Source: an uncultured Alistipes sp. (GTDB taxonomy: Bacteria; Bacteroidota; Bacteroidia; Bacteroidales; Rikenellaceae). From it: a stretch of DNA of 12,212 nucleotides. A program made the translations under genes and the position numbers. The notes beneath the pieces were generated by a model. That model was not told the origin of the DNA. It saw nothing but the letters and a program-made list of their open reading frames with translations, and ran no database searches. Below, piece by piece: positions 1-7,591 of this stretch; position 1 is the first letter of the stretch; each line of letters starts with the position of its first letter. Location: assembly GCF_902388705.1 (NCBI RefSeq), contig NZ_CABMQJ010000058.1:1-12212 (forward strand), read 5' to 3'.

Positions 1-2
1 GG

Positions 3-1064
3 TGCCTCGCCCTCGGCCTGTGGGCCATGGCCGCGGCGGCCTCGATTTCGTTCGGGCCCCTGCTGGGCGGCTACCTGGTCGATGCGTACAGCTGGCACAA
101 GATATTCGACGTGAACGTGCCCGTGGGACTGCTGGCCATCCTGCTGGCGCTCTTCATCCAGAAAGAGTGGAAAAACCCGTCGAAACACCCGTTCGACTGG
201 AGGGGATTCGCAGGCATCGTCGTCTTCATGCCGCTGGCCATCTACGCGCTGGCGCGGGGCAACTCGCCGACCAACCACGACGGATGGGCCTCGCCTACAA
301 TTATCGGCTGTTTCGCCGTGGCGGCCGCGGCGCTCGCCTGGTTTATCTACACCGAACTGCGAAGCCCGGCGCCGCTGCTGCAAATCCGGCTGCTCGGGGA
401 GCGCAACTTCGGCATTTCGATGGCCGTGCTGACGCTCTTTTCAATCGGCATGCTCGGCGGCACCTACCTGCTGCCGCTCTACATGCAGCGCGGACTGGGC
501 TACACGGCGCTGATGGCCGGCAGCGTATTCCTGCCCGTAGGGCTGATACAGGGCGTGCTCTCGGCCGTTTCGGGATACCTCACACGCTATGTCAGGCCGC
601 TGCTGCTCGCGGCCGCGGGCATCCTGCTGCTGGCGGCGAGTTTCTGGCTCGCCAGCCGTTTCACGCTCCACACCACCCACCGGCATATCCTCTTCGTACT
701 CTACATCCGCGGACTGGGCATGGGACTCACGTTCGCACCGCTGAACTTCTTCTCGCTGCGGAACCTCACCCAGCACGACATGGCCGCAGCGGCCGGCATC
801 TCGAACAGCATCAAGCAACTCGCGGGAAGCGTCGGCATCGCCATCCTCACAGCGGTTTACTCGGCCCGCACGGCTTTCCACGCCGCACGCGAAACGGCAG
901 CAGGGCCCCAGACCTACGTCGAGGGCGTGACCGACGCCCTCGGGGTGGTGATGTGGCTCACCCTCGCGGCGGGTGTGCCGCTGCTGTGGGTGTTCCGGAA
1001 AAAACGGCGGAAAATCCCGGAGCCGGAAGCCGGCCCGGAAAAAACGGTGCCGGAAAAAGGTTGA
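3..1064 (+). CDS. DHA2-family (EmrB/QacA-like) MFS drug/H+ antiporter, 5'-truncated
   Basis: This is the C-terminal 353 residues of an inner-membrane proton-coupled multidrug exporter; the N-terminal helices lie left of the window. The first visible helix carries an antiporter motif-C-like FGPLLGGYL, followed by SWHKIFDVNVPVG, a hallmark of the 14-TM DHA2 branch (compare the SWRWIFxINVPxG pattern of EmrB). About nine further hydrophobic segments follow, including LLGGTYLLPLYMQ and a GLGMGLTFAPLNFF stretch matching the late-helix region of EmrB. The last 20 or so residues are a charged Pro/Glu/Lys tail (FRKKRRKIPEPEAGPEK) lying in the T-poor low-complexity sequence that continues past the stop, so the tail is probably dispensable. 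In Bacteroidetes such genes often follow an HlyD/EmrA adaptor and a TolC-type gene, which would lie upstream and cannot be seen. The family is confident; the substrate is unknown. Confidence 0.9.
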   Translation, partial: CLALGLWAMAAAASISFGPLLGGYLVDAYSWHKIFDVNVPVGLLAILLALFIQKEWKNPSKHPFDWRGFAGIVVFMPLAIYALARGNSPTNHDGWASPTIIGCFAVAAAALAWFIYTELRSPAPLLQIRLLGERNFGISMAVLTLFSIGMLGGTYLLPLYMQRGLGYTALMAGSVFLPVGLIQGVLSAVSGYLTRYVRPLLLAAAGILLLAASFWLASRFTLHTTHRHILFVLYIRGLGMGLTFAPLNFFSLRNLTQHDMAAAAGISNSIKQLAGSVGIAILTAVYSARTAFHAARETAAGPQTYVEGVTDALGVVMWLTLAAGVPLLWVFRKKRRKIPEPEAGPEKTVPEKG

Positions 1065-1300
1065 GAATACCCGGACGGCAGCGGCGTCCCGGAAAAACCG
1101 GGGGGGGCAGGAAAAGAGCAGGGCAGAAACCGGAAATACCCGGAGGCGGAAGCCGGAAAAACCGGAACAGGGAGGTCGGGAAAGACGGGACTGGAACCCG
1201 AAAATCCGGGAGGACAAGAGCCGGGAAAGTCCAAAGGCGGAAAGCAGGAAAGAACCCGGAAACAGAGCCCCCTCCCGGGAAAAGACGCCGGATGCGGGGA
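1065..1300. repeat. T-depleted low-complexity CCGGAAA-rich spacer
   Basis: No gene is supported here. The plus strand is almost free of T (about nine by eye in some 236 nt) and is built from degenerate copies of CCGGAAA, GGAAAAACCGG and CCCGGA. The texture already begins in the last 25 or so codons of the antiporter gene, from about position 992. Lack of T leaves all three plus-strand frames largely open, which makes spurious long reading frames. There is no exact period; it looks like a decayed simple-sequence expansion of the antiporter 3' end. I cannot tell whether it is transcribed usefully. Confidence 0.6.
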
Positions 1301-1307
1301 CAGCACA

Positions 1308-1338
1308 AAAACGCCTGCGGAAATTCCGCAGGCGTTTT
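1308..1338. terminator. Bidirectional intrinsic terminator between convergent genes
   Basis: A perfect inverted repeat, AAAACGCCTGCGG (1308-1320) paired with CCGCAGGCGTTTT (1326-1338), encloses an AT-rich loop. It has T runs on both strands: TTTT on the plus strand and TTTTT on the minus strand. It sits 20 nt beyond the stop of the minus-strand sulfatase-maturase gene and downstream of the plus-strand antiporter, so it can end both transcripts. Confidence 0.88.
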
Positions 1339-1357
1339 CACATCGGTGTGCGCCCTT

Positions 1358-2620
1358 CTACATCAGCCCCATGCGTTTGCGGGCGAAAGGCATGACCCAT
1401 GCCGGAGCCTGCTGTTTCGACAGCAAATCGCGCATGTACTCCATGTAGGGTTCCGCATGGCGGAAGTAGATTTTCAAACCCTCGCAGAGCGAGTTCTTGG
1501 GGCTTCCGTCGGCCCCGCAGGCGAAACGGTGCTTGGGACATTCGCCGCGGCAGGCGAAATAGTAGTTGCAGCGCAGGCATTCGGCAGGCAGCGTGTTGCG
1601 TTTATTCAGCCCGAATTCGCGGCGCTTCGGCGAGCGGTAGATTTCGGCCAGCGGCGTTTCGCGGATGTTGCCCAGCCTGTATTCGGGGTAGACGAAGTGG
1701 TCGCACGAGTAGACGTCGCCGTTGTGCTCGACGACCAGCGCGTCGCCGCACGTTTCGCCCATCGAGCAGACGCCCGGCTGTACGCCGCACCACTGCGCCA
1801 GCGAGGCGTCGAACATCTGGACGTAACAGCGGCCCACATCGCCCACGACCCACTGGTCGAAAACGTCGCAGAGGAATTCGCCGTATCCCCGGGCCGTGAC
1901 CGACCATTCGGCCAGACGGGCCCCCTCGTATTCGGGCGACACGATCAGCGGGCGGTGGAAGCCGGGTTTGTCGACGACGTGTTCGACGGCGGGCAGGAAC
2001 TGCATGTAGCGGCTGTGCACCTGATCGCGGAAAAAGCGGTAAATCTCGGCGCCGCGCCCCTCACAGCGCCGGTTCACGACGCTCAACGTATTGAATTCAA
2101 CGCCGCTGCGTTCGAACATCCGCACCGTTTCCATGACACGGGCAAAAGTGGGCCGGCCGCCTTTCGTGAGGCGGAAGGCATCGTGGATGTCCTCGGGCCC
2201 GTCGAGCGAAACGCCGACCAGGAAATTGTTGGCGGCGAACAGGTCGCACCACGCCCCGTCGACCAGCACACCGTTGGTCTGGAGGGTGTTTTCAATCCGC
2301 TTGCCGGCGGCGTATTTGCGCTGCAGCTCCATGGCCCGGCGGTAGAAATCGACACCCAGCAGCAGCGGTTCGCCGCCGTGCCAGCAGAACTGCACGGTAT
2401 CGATTTCGTTGGCCTCGATATACTGTTTCACATAGAGCTCCAGCAGTTGGTCGCTCATCACGGCCTGCCGGCCGCCGTACTGCACGGCCTTGTCCAGGTA
2501 GTAGCAATAGCCGCAGTCGAGGTTGCAGGCCGAACCCGCCGGTTTGAGCATGGTGGAAAAAGCCACGGGAGCGGCCTGTTTCTCCGCGTCGCGGAAGGTG
2601 AATATCGGTTTCGGTTTCAT
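1358..2620 (-). CDS. Anaerobic sulfatase-maturating enzyme (radical SAM/SPASM)
   Basis: This 420-residue cytoplasmic radical SAM enzyme converts an active-site Cys or Ser of sulfatases to formylglycine without oxygen. The SAM cluster motif is CNLDCGYC (C32, C36, C39) in the family context MLKPAGSACNLDCGYCYYLDK, followed by CWHGGEPLL (79-87) and SLDGP (138-142). The C-terminal SPASM cysteines C285, C291, C306, C348, C351, C357, C361 and C379 show nearly the spacing of the two auxiliary Fe-S clusters of the Clostridium perfringens enzyme, and YSCD (304-307) supplies the expected catalytic Asp, D307. The ATG at 2620 is chosen because residues upstream of MKPKPIF do not look like the family and the -7 box lies within that extension. 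The Bacteroides homologue is called chuR and is needed for growth on sulfated host glycans; no sulfatase lies in this window. Peptide-modifying SPASM enzymes are a less likely alternative. Confidence 0.93.
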   Translation of the reverse strand: MKPKPIFTFRDAEKQAAPVAFSTMLKPAGSACNLDCGYCYYLDKAVQYGGRQAVMSDQLLELYVKQYIEANEIDTVQFCWHGGEPLLLGVDFYRRAMELQRKYAAGKRIENTLQTNGVLVDGAWCDLFAANNFLVGVSLDGPEDIHDAFRLTKGGRPTFARVMETVRMFERSGVEFNTLSVVNRRCEGRGAEIYRFFRDQVHSRYMQFLPAVEHVVDKPGFHRPLIVSPEYEGARLAEWSVTARGYGEFLCDVFDQWVVGDVGRCYVQMFDASLAQWCGVQPGVCSMGETCGDALVVEHNGDVYSCDHFVYPEYRLGNIRETPLAEIYRSPKRREFGLNKRNTLPAECLRCNYYFACRGECPKHRFACGADGSPKNSLCEGLKIYFRHAEPYMEYMRDLLSKQQAPAWVMPFARKRMGLM

Positions 2621-2641
2621 GAATCGGACGGATGCTGCGGG

Positions 2642-2668
2642 CAAAATTAACAAAATCCGGTCAATAAA
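2642..2668 (-). promoter_or_regulatory. Promoter candidate for the sulfatase-maturase gene
   Basis: On the minus strand TAATTTTG (2642-2649) fits the Bacteroidetes -7 consensus TAnnTTTG and lies 21 nt upstream of the chosen ATG. The usual -33 TTTG is not clear at the normal distance; instead there is TTTATTGA at the 5' end of the element. The same TTTATTGA-N11-TAATTTTG layout occurs before the ammonia-lyase gene at 4049-4075. Confidence 0.5.
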
Positions 2669-2747
2669 ACGGTACAAACGTCCCGAACTGCGGCCCCGCC
2701 TGCAAAAAAAATTCGGGCGGCAGCGGGGGTTTTCCGGGAGAATCGTT

Positions 2748-2755
2748 TAACTTTA
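2748..2755 (+). promoter_or_regulatory. Weak -7 box candidate for the aldose epimerase gene
   Basis: TAACTTTA differs from TAnnTTTG only in the last base and lies 30 nt upstream of the epimerase ATG, with an A-rich leader between (runs of A at 2762-2766 and 2770-2775). No convincing -33 element was found. With the minus-strand box at 2642-2649 it would make 2621-2785 a divergent promoter region. Confidence 0.35.
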
Positions 2756-2785
2756 CCTGCGGAAAAACCAAAAAACCCGAATAAT

Positions 2786-3910
2786 ATGAAAAAATCGCTT
2801 ATCGCACTCGGCATGCTGCTGCTGGCAGCCTGCGGAACCCGGGAATCCGGCATGAAACTGCTGCCCGCCGAAGCATTCGAAACCACCGTCGACGGCAAAC
2901 CCGTCGCGCTCTACACGCTCCGTGCGGGCGACATCGCCATGCAGGTAACCAACTACGGCGCCCGCGTCGTGTCGCTCTGGACGCCCGACCGCGAAGGCCG
3001 TTACGAGGACATCGTACTGGGCTGCGAGTCAATCGACCGCTACCTCGACACGCTGGGCGAGCGTTTCCTCGGCGCCGTGGTGGGCCCCTATGCCAACCGC
3101 ATCGCCAAAGGCCGTTTCACGCTCGACGGCACGGAATACACGCTGCCGCTGAACAACAACGGCCAGACGCTGCACGGCGGACTGACGGGAGTAGACCGCG
3201 TGGTGTGGGACGTGGTTTCGGCCACGGACGACAAACTCGTGCTGCACTACCTCCATCCCGACGGACAGGACGGTTTCCCCGGCAACCTGGATATCGAGAT
3301 GATTTACTCGCTCACGCCCGACAACGAGTTCCGCGTCGATTACAAGGCCACGACCGACAAACCGACCGTCGCCAACTTCTCGCACCACCCCTTCTTCAAC
3401 CTCAAGGGCGAGGGCAACGGCACGGTGCTCGACAACGTGATGACTATCAACGCCAGCCACACCACGCCGGTGGATTCGGTGCTGATTCCCACGGGAGAGA
3501 TCGCCCCCGTGGAGGGTACGCCATTCGATTTCCGTGAGCCCCATACCATCGGCGAGCGCATCGGAGCGGACAACGCACAGCTGCGCAACGGCGGCGGATA
3601 CGACCACAACTGGGTCATCGACCGCAAGACGGAAAGCGGCGTCGAGCTGGCCGCCACGGTATGGGAACCCGCCTCGGGCCGCACGGTGGAGGTGTGGAGC
3701 GACCAGCCGGGCCTGCAGGTGTACAGCGGCAACTTCTTCGACGGCAAGTCGATGGGCAAATACGGCAAGCCGCAGCGCTACCGCGAGTCGCTGGCCCTCG
3801 AAACGCAGAAGTTCCCCGACAGCCCCAACCAGGACAACTTCCCCTCGACGGTACTGCGTCCCGGGCAAACTTACACACAGACCTGCATCTACAAATTCGG
3901 CGTGAAATAA
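2786..3910 (+). CDS. galM: Aldose 1-epimerase (mutarotase), lipoprotein
   Basis: This 374-residue enzyme interconverts the alpha and beta anomers of galactose, glucose and related aldoses. The N-terminus is a lipoprotein signal, MKKSLIALGMLLLAAC, with lipobox LAAC and acylated C16, so the protein should be anchored in an envelope membrane, in contrast to cytoplasmic GalM. Family motifs are all present: PYANRIAKGRF (101-111), NNGQTLHGG with H130, NFSHHPFFNL with the probable catalytic acid H201, YDHNWVI (272-278), QPGLQVYSGNF (307-317) and LETQKFPDSPNQ with the catalytic base E339. Length is normal for the family plus the signal peptide. It stands alone: it has its own weak promoter box, starts after an A-rich leader without a Shine-Dalgarno site, and is closed by the terminator at 3929. 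An envelope mutarotase fits a glycan-degrading lifestyle. Confidence 0.94.
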   Translation: MKKSLIALGMLLLAACGTRESGMKLLPAEAFETTVDGKPVALYTLRAGDIAMQVTNYGARVVSLWTPDREGRYEDIVLGCESIDRYLDTLGERFLGAVVGPYANRIAKGRFTLDGTEYTLPLNNNGQTLHGGLTGVDRVVWDVVSATDDKLVLHYLHPDGQDGFPGNLDIEMIYSLTPDNEFRVDYKATTDKPTVANFSHHPFFNLKGEGNGTVLDNVMTINASHTTPVDSVLIPTGEIAPVEGTPFDFREPHTIGERIGADNAQLRNGGGYDHNWVIDRKTESGVELAATVWEPASGRTVEVWSDQPGLQVYSGNFFDGKSMGKYGKPQRYRESLALETQKFPDSPNQDNFPSTVLRPGQTYTQTCIYKFGVK

Positions 3911-3928
3911 CACACCGGACAACATACG

Positions 3929-3967
3929 GCAGCGGAGGGCATTGCACAATGCCCTCCGCTGCTTTTT
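3929..3967 (+). terminator. Intrinsic terminator after galM
   Basis: A perfect 15-bp stem (3929-3943 with 3948-3962, left arm GCAGCGGAGGGCATT) with loop GCAC is followed directly by TTTTT. It begins 18 nt after the galM stop and insulates the operon that starts at 4097. Confidence 0.93.
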
Positions 3968-4048
3968 GCCGCCCGGCGACGGATTCCGGCACCGCACGAA
4001 CCGTCCGCTTTATCCGACGATACAAACAAAAAAATAGTCATATAAATG

Positions 4049-4075
4049 TTTATTGAGATAGTTTTTGTAATTTTG
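4049..4075 (+). promoter_or_regulatory. Promoter of the polyene-type operon
   Basis: TAATTTTG (4068-4075) matches the Bacteroidetes -7 consensus TAnnTTTG exactly and lies 21 nt before the ammonia-lyase ATG at 4097. It sits in an AT-rich island (about 4020-4096) inside otherwise GC-rich DNA. TTTATTGA at 4049-4056 occupies the upstream part; no classical -33 TTTG is seen at about 19-21 nt. The start context is A-rich (TTTAAAAAATG) with no Shine-Dalgarno. It is the only convincing promoter I see for the nine genes that follow. Confidence 0.6.
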
Positions 4076-4096
4076 AGGCCATAATCCGTTTAAAAA

Positions 4097-5611
4097 ATGT
4101 TTTATTCAGACCTGAACACCATAAACGACCGGATTTTCAGCGAAACAGAGATTTCAATCGATGAAACCGCCCTGCACGAAGTCGAGGCATGCTACCGCTT
4201 CCTCGCGTCTTTCGAGCAGGGGAAAGTCATTTACGGCATAAACACCGGGTTCGGCCCCATGGCGCAGTACCGAATCGGCGACGCCGACCTGAACAGCCTG
4301 CAATACAACATCATACGCTCGCACAGCTGCGGCGCAGGAGAACCCCTGCCCGACATTTGCGTGCGCGCGGCGATGCTCGCGCGGCTCCAGACATTCCTCA
4401 TGGCCAAATCGGGCGTGCATCCCGACGTGGTGAAGATACTGGCGGCAATGCTCAACAACGGCATATACCCGCGCGTACCGCGCCACGGCAGTGTGGGCGC
4501 CAGCGGCGATTTGGTGCAGCTGGCGCATATCGCCCTGGCGCTGATCGGCGAGTCGGAGGTTTCGTTCCGGGGCCAAATCGTACCTGCGGCCGAGGCGATG
4601 AAGGCGTGCGGCATAACGCCGCTCAAGCTCCGCATCCGCGACGGACTGGCCCTGACCAACGGCACGGCCGTGATGACGGGCATCGGGCTGGTGAACCTCG
4701 CCCGGGCGCGCCGCCTGCTGGATTGGACGGTGAAGGCGTCGGTGATGCTCAACGAACTGGTCGAATCGTACGACGACTTCATGGCCCGGGCGCTCAACGA
4801 ATACAAGCTCCACGCGGGGCAGGCCGAAATAGCCCGCCGGATGCGCGAAATATGCGCATCGGGCCGCCGCCTGCGCAAACGCGAGGTGGAGCTATACAAC
4901 GGCGACACGGGCGAGGCCCCGACCTTCAGGCACAAGGTGCAGCCCTACTATTCGCTGCGCTGCACGCCGCAGATACTCGGCCCGGTGCTCGAAACCATCT
5001 CGCAGGCCGAAAAGATACTCACCGAGGAGTTCAACGCGGTGGACGACAACCCGGTGGTAGACCCGGCGACGGGAACGATCTACCACGGCGGCAATTTCCA
5101 CGGCGACTATGTTTCGCTGGAGATGGACAAACTCAAAATCGCCGTCACGAAGATGACGATGCTCGCCGAGCGGCAGCTGAACTACCTCTGCCACGACCGG
5201 ATCAACGAAACGCTGCCGCCGTTCGTGAACCTCGGAAAACTGGGACTCAACTACGGCATGCAGGCGGCGCAGTTCACGGCCACCTCGACCACGGCCGAGT
5301 CGCAGACGCTTTCGAACCCGATGTACGTCCACTCGATACCCAACAACAACGACAACCAGGACATCGTCAGCATGGGCACCAACGCGGCGATGATCACGCG
5401 GCAGGTGGTAGAAAACGGCTACCAGGTGCTCGCCATCGAAATACTGGCGCTGGTGCAGGCGACCGATTACCTGCAGTGCGCCGGGGAGTTGTCCGACGCC
5501 ACACGGCAGTTGTATGCCGACATCCGGGCCATCGTGCCGAAATTCACCGACGATACGCCCAAGTACGAAGAGATTGCGGCGATTGAAAAATTCCTGAAAC
5601 AGCAAGCATGA
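4097..5611 (+). CDS. Tyrosine ammonia-lyase (MIO-dependent HAL/PAL/TAL family)
   Basis: This 504-residue cytoplasmic lyase removes ammonia from an aromatic amino acid, most likely L-tyrosine, giving 4-coumarate. The self-cyclising cofactor triad A135-S136-G137 lies in GSVGASGDL; the catalytic Tyr is Y46 in YGINTGFGPM. LTNGT (186-190), YYSLRC (284-289), ATSTTAESQ (395-403) and NNNDNQD (416-422) are also conserved. The selectivity pair after LQYNIIR is S75-H76, as in histidine lyases, but the region VIYGINTGFGPMAQYRI plus LQYNIIRSHS closely follows the tyrosine-specific lyase of Flavobacterium johnsoniae as I remember it, a member of the flexirubin-type enzymes. The neighbours are type II fatty-acid/polyene genes rather than histidine-utilisation genes, which supports a starter-unit role. 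It is the first gene of the operon and overlaps the next by ATGA. Histidase is the main alternative. Confidence 0.9.
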   Translation: MFYSDLNTINDRIFSETEISIDETALHEVEACYRFLASFEQGKVIYGINTGFGPMAQYRIGDADLNSLQYNIIRSHSCGAGEPLPDICVRAAMLARLQTFLMAKSGVHPDVVKILAAMLNNGIYPRVPRHGSVGASGDLVQLAHIALALIGESEVSFRGQIVPAAEAMKACGITPLKLRIRDGLALTNGTAVMTGIGLVNLARARRLLDWTVKASVMLNELVESYDDFMARALNEYKLHAGQAEIARRMREICASGRRLRKREVELYNGDTGEAPTFRHKVQPYYSLRCTPQILGPVLETISQAEKILTEEFNAVDDNPVVDPATGTIYHGGNFHGDYVSLEMDKLKIAVTKMTMLAERQLNYLCHDRINETLPPFVNLGKLGLNYGMQAAQFTATSTTAESQTLSNPMYVHSIPNNNDNQDIVSMGTNAAMITRQVVENGYQVLAIEILALVQATDYLQCAGELSDATRQLYADIRAIVPKFTDDTPKYEEIAAIEKFLKQQA

Positions 5612-6348
5612 CCGAACCGACGAAATACGCACTCGTGACCGGCGGCAGCCGGGGCATCGGACGCGAAATATGCCTGAAACTGGGCGGCCGGGGCTACTAC
5701 GTACTGATCAACTACCAATCGAACGCCGCGGAGGCCGAAAAGACCCTCGCGGGCGTCCGCGCCGCGGGCGGCGACGGGGAAACCATGCAGTTCGACGTCG
5801 CCTCGGTCGAGGCGGCCGGCGCAGCCATCGCCGCCTGGCAGCAGGCCCACAAGGGCGCCTGCATCGAGGTCGTGGTGAACAACGCCGGCATCCGCGACGA
5901 CGTGCTGATGATGTGGATGGAGCCGCAGCAATGGCACACGGTAATCGCCACCAGCCTCGACGGGTTCTACAACGTCACGCGGCCGCTGCTCCGCGACATG
6001 CTCGTCAACCGTTTCGGGCGCATCGTCAACATCGTTTCGCTCTCGGGCATCAAGGGGCTTCCCGGACAGGCCAACTATGCGGCGGCCAAGGGCGGCGTAA
6101 TCGCCGCGACCAAGGCGCTGGCGCAGGAGGTGGCGAAAAAGGGGGTGACGGTGAACGCCATCGCACCGGGTTTCGTACGCACGGACATGACCGCAGACAT
6201 CGACGAGGCCGAAATCAGGAAACAGATACCCGCCGGACGCTTCTGCGAACCTGCCGAGGTCGCCGACCTGGCGATGTTCCTCATCTCGGACAAGGCTTCC
6301 TACATCACGGGGGAGGTGATTTCGATAAACGGAGGATTATATACCTGA
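5608..6348 (+). CDS. 3-oxoacyl-ACP reductase (FabG-like SDR ketoreductase)
   Basis: This 246-residue short-chain dehydrogenase should reduce the beta-keto group formed at each elongation round, using NAD(P)H. The Rossmann motif is TGGSRGIG (11-18), NNAG is at 91-94, the catalytic Ser is S144 and the YxxxK pair is Y157/K161 in QANYAAAKGG; the C-terminus GEVISINGGLYT is typical. The fourth tetrad residue, normally Asn in an N-x-x-G context, is Ser at 116 (ATSLDGF). As I recall, polyene-type ketoreductases can show the same TSLDG form, so this may mark the subfamily rather than loss of function. The start ATG overlaps the lyase stop by four bases, indicating translational coupling. Next to a ketosynthase, ACP and dehydratase it is best read as a dedicated pathway KR, not housekeeping FabG. 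Confidence 0.92.
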   Translation: MTEPTKYALVTGGSRGIGREICLKLGGRGYYVLINYQSNAAEAEKTLAGVRAAGGDGETMQFDVASVEAAGAAIAAWQQAHKGACIEVVVNNAGIRDDVLMMWMEPQQWHTVIATSLDGFYNVTRPLLRDMLVNRFGRIVNIVSLSGIKGLPGQANYAAAKGGVIAATKALAQEVAKKGVTVNAIAPGFVRTDMTADIDEAEIRKQIPAGRFCEPAEVADLAMFLISDKASYITGEVISINGGLYT

Positions 6349-6352
6349 CCAC

Positions 6353-7576
6353 ATGGAACAAAGAGTAGTCATCACCGGACTGGGCATCTGGTCCTGCATC
6401 GGCACCAGCCTCGACGAAGTAACGCAGGCGCTCTACGACGGACGCCCGGGCATCGGGCTCGACCCGGCACGCAAGGAGCTGGGATACATCTCGTCGCTGA
6501 CGGGAATCGTGAAACAACCCGAACTGAAAGGGGTGCTGGACCGCCGCAAGCGGCTGTGCCTGCCCCAGCAGGGCGAATACGCCTACATGGCCACGGCCGA
6601 GGCGATGCGCAACGCCGGGATGGACGAGGCGTTCCTCGCGGCGAACGAAGTCGGCATCATCTACGGCAACGACAGCAGCGCCGCCCCGGTAATCGAGGGC
6701 ATCGACATCATCCGCGCCAAGCAGAACACGGCGATGGTCGGCTCGGGCAACATTTTCCAGTCGATGAACTCGACCGTCACGATGAACCTCTCGGTGATTT
6801 TCAACCTGCGGGGCATCAACCTCACCCTCTCGGCAGCCTGCGCAAGCGGCTCGCATGCCATCGGCATGGGCTACCTGATGATAAAGCAGGGGCTGCAGGA
6901 GCGCGTGGTATGCGGTGGCGCACAGGAGGTGAATCCCTATTCGGTGGGCAGCTTCGACGGGCTGGGGGCTTTCTCGACGCGCGAGAGCGACCCCGCGGCG
7001 GCATCGCGGCCCTTCGACAAAGACCGCGACGGACTGGTGCCGAGCGGCGGCGCCGCGACGGTAATCCTCGAAAGTTACGACTCGGCGGCGGCACGGGGCG
7101 CGAAGATACTGGGCGAAGTCATGGGCTACGGATTCTCGTCCAACGGCGAGCATATCTCGGTGCCCAACGTCGACGGCCCGCGCCGCTCGCTGCTGCGCTG
7201 CCTCGCGGACGCCGGGATGCAGCCCGCAGAGATACCCTACGTCAACGCCCACGCCACCTCGACGCCGCTGGGCGACTACAACGAAGCGCTGGCAATCGCC
7301 GAAGTATTCGGCGACAGCAGGCCCTACGTCGCCTCGACCAAGGCGATGACCGGACACGAAATGTGGATGGCCGGGGCGAGCGAAATCGTCTACTCGATGC
7401 TGATGATGCAGCACGGATTCATCGCCCCGAACATCAACTTCGCGGAGGGCGACCAGGCCACTTCGAAGCTCAACATCCCCGCCCGGCGCGTCAACAGGGA
7501 GTTCGACCGTTTCCTCTCGAACTCGTTCGGCTTCGGCGGCACAAACTCGACCCTGATTATTAAGAAACACCAATAA
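6353..7576 (+). CDS. Beta-ketoacyl-ACP synthase (KS 1, FabB/FabF fold)
   Basis: This 407-residue thiolase-fold condensing enzyme should join malonyl-ACP to the growing acyl chain. The complete Cys-His-His triad is visible: nucleophile C163 in SAACASGSHAIG, H300 in NAHATSTPLGD and H335 in STKAMTGHEMWMAG, plus K330. The N-terminus RVVITGLGIWSCIG and C-terminal SFGFGGTNSTLI are family signatures, and length is normal for FabB/FabF. The triad means it is an active KS and not a chain-length factor. It starts 4 nt after the ketoreductase stop and ends 15 nt before the ACP. Its place among TAL, KR and ACP genes suggests elongation of an aryl-primed polyene chain; individual specificity cannot be read from the sequence. 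Confidence 0.93.
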   Translation: MEQRVVITGLGIWSCIGTSLDEVTQALYDGRPGIGLDPARKELGYISSLTGIVKQPELKGVLDRRKRLCLPQQGEYAYMATAEAMRNAGMDEAFLAANEVGIIYGNDSSAAPVIEGIDIIRAKQNTAMVGSGNIFQSMNSTVTMNLSVIFNLRGINLTLSAACASGSHAIGMGYLMIKQGLQERVVCGGAQEVNPYSVGSFDGLGAFSTRESDPAAASRPFDKDRDGLVPSGGAATVILESYDSAAARGAKILGEVMGYGFSSNGEHISVPNVDGPRRSLLRCLADAGMQPAEIPYVNAHATSTPLGDYNEALAIAEVFGDSRPYVASTKAMTGHEMWMAGASEIVYSMLMMQHGFIAPNINFAEGDQATSKLNIPARRVNREFDRFLSNSFGFGGTNSTLIIKKHQ

Positions 7577-7591
7577 ACCCGCTCAAAAAAA

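Noticed and set aside
1308..1338. Recombination site or CRISPR-like palindrome
   Set aside because: It is a single hairpin with T runs on both strands between convergent genes, fully explained as a terminator; no repeated copies or spacers exist.
973..1395. Basic Arg/Lys-rich open frame in the spacer after the antiporter
   Set aside because: Composition follows from the T-poor CCGGAAA-type sequence; it overlaps the antiporter end and crosses the terminator hairpin.
2..2650. A very long plus-strand open frame of 882 codons crossing the antiporter, the terminator and the antisense sulfatase-maturase gene
   Set aside because: It is out of frame with the clear antiporter protein, passes through a perfect terminator and is antisense to a well-conserved radical SAM gene. 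It stays open only because of GC-rich codon use and the T-poor tract. No domain is recognisable.
4189..5586. 465-codon plus-strand frame inside the ammonia-lyase gene
   Set aside because: Arg/Pro/Gly-rich shadow frame of the lyase, whose own frame carries all catalytic motifs.
4097..5611. Histidase (hutH) of a histidine-utilisation operon
   Set aside because: No urocanase, imidazolonepropionase or formiminotransferase neighbours; the gene is coupled to polyene-type KR and KS genes and resembles flexirubin-type TAL.
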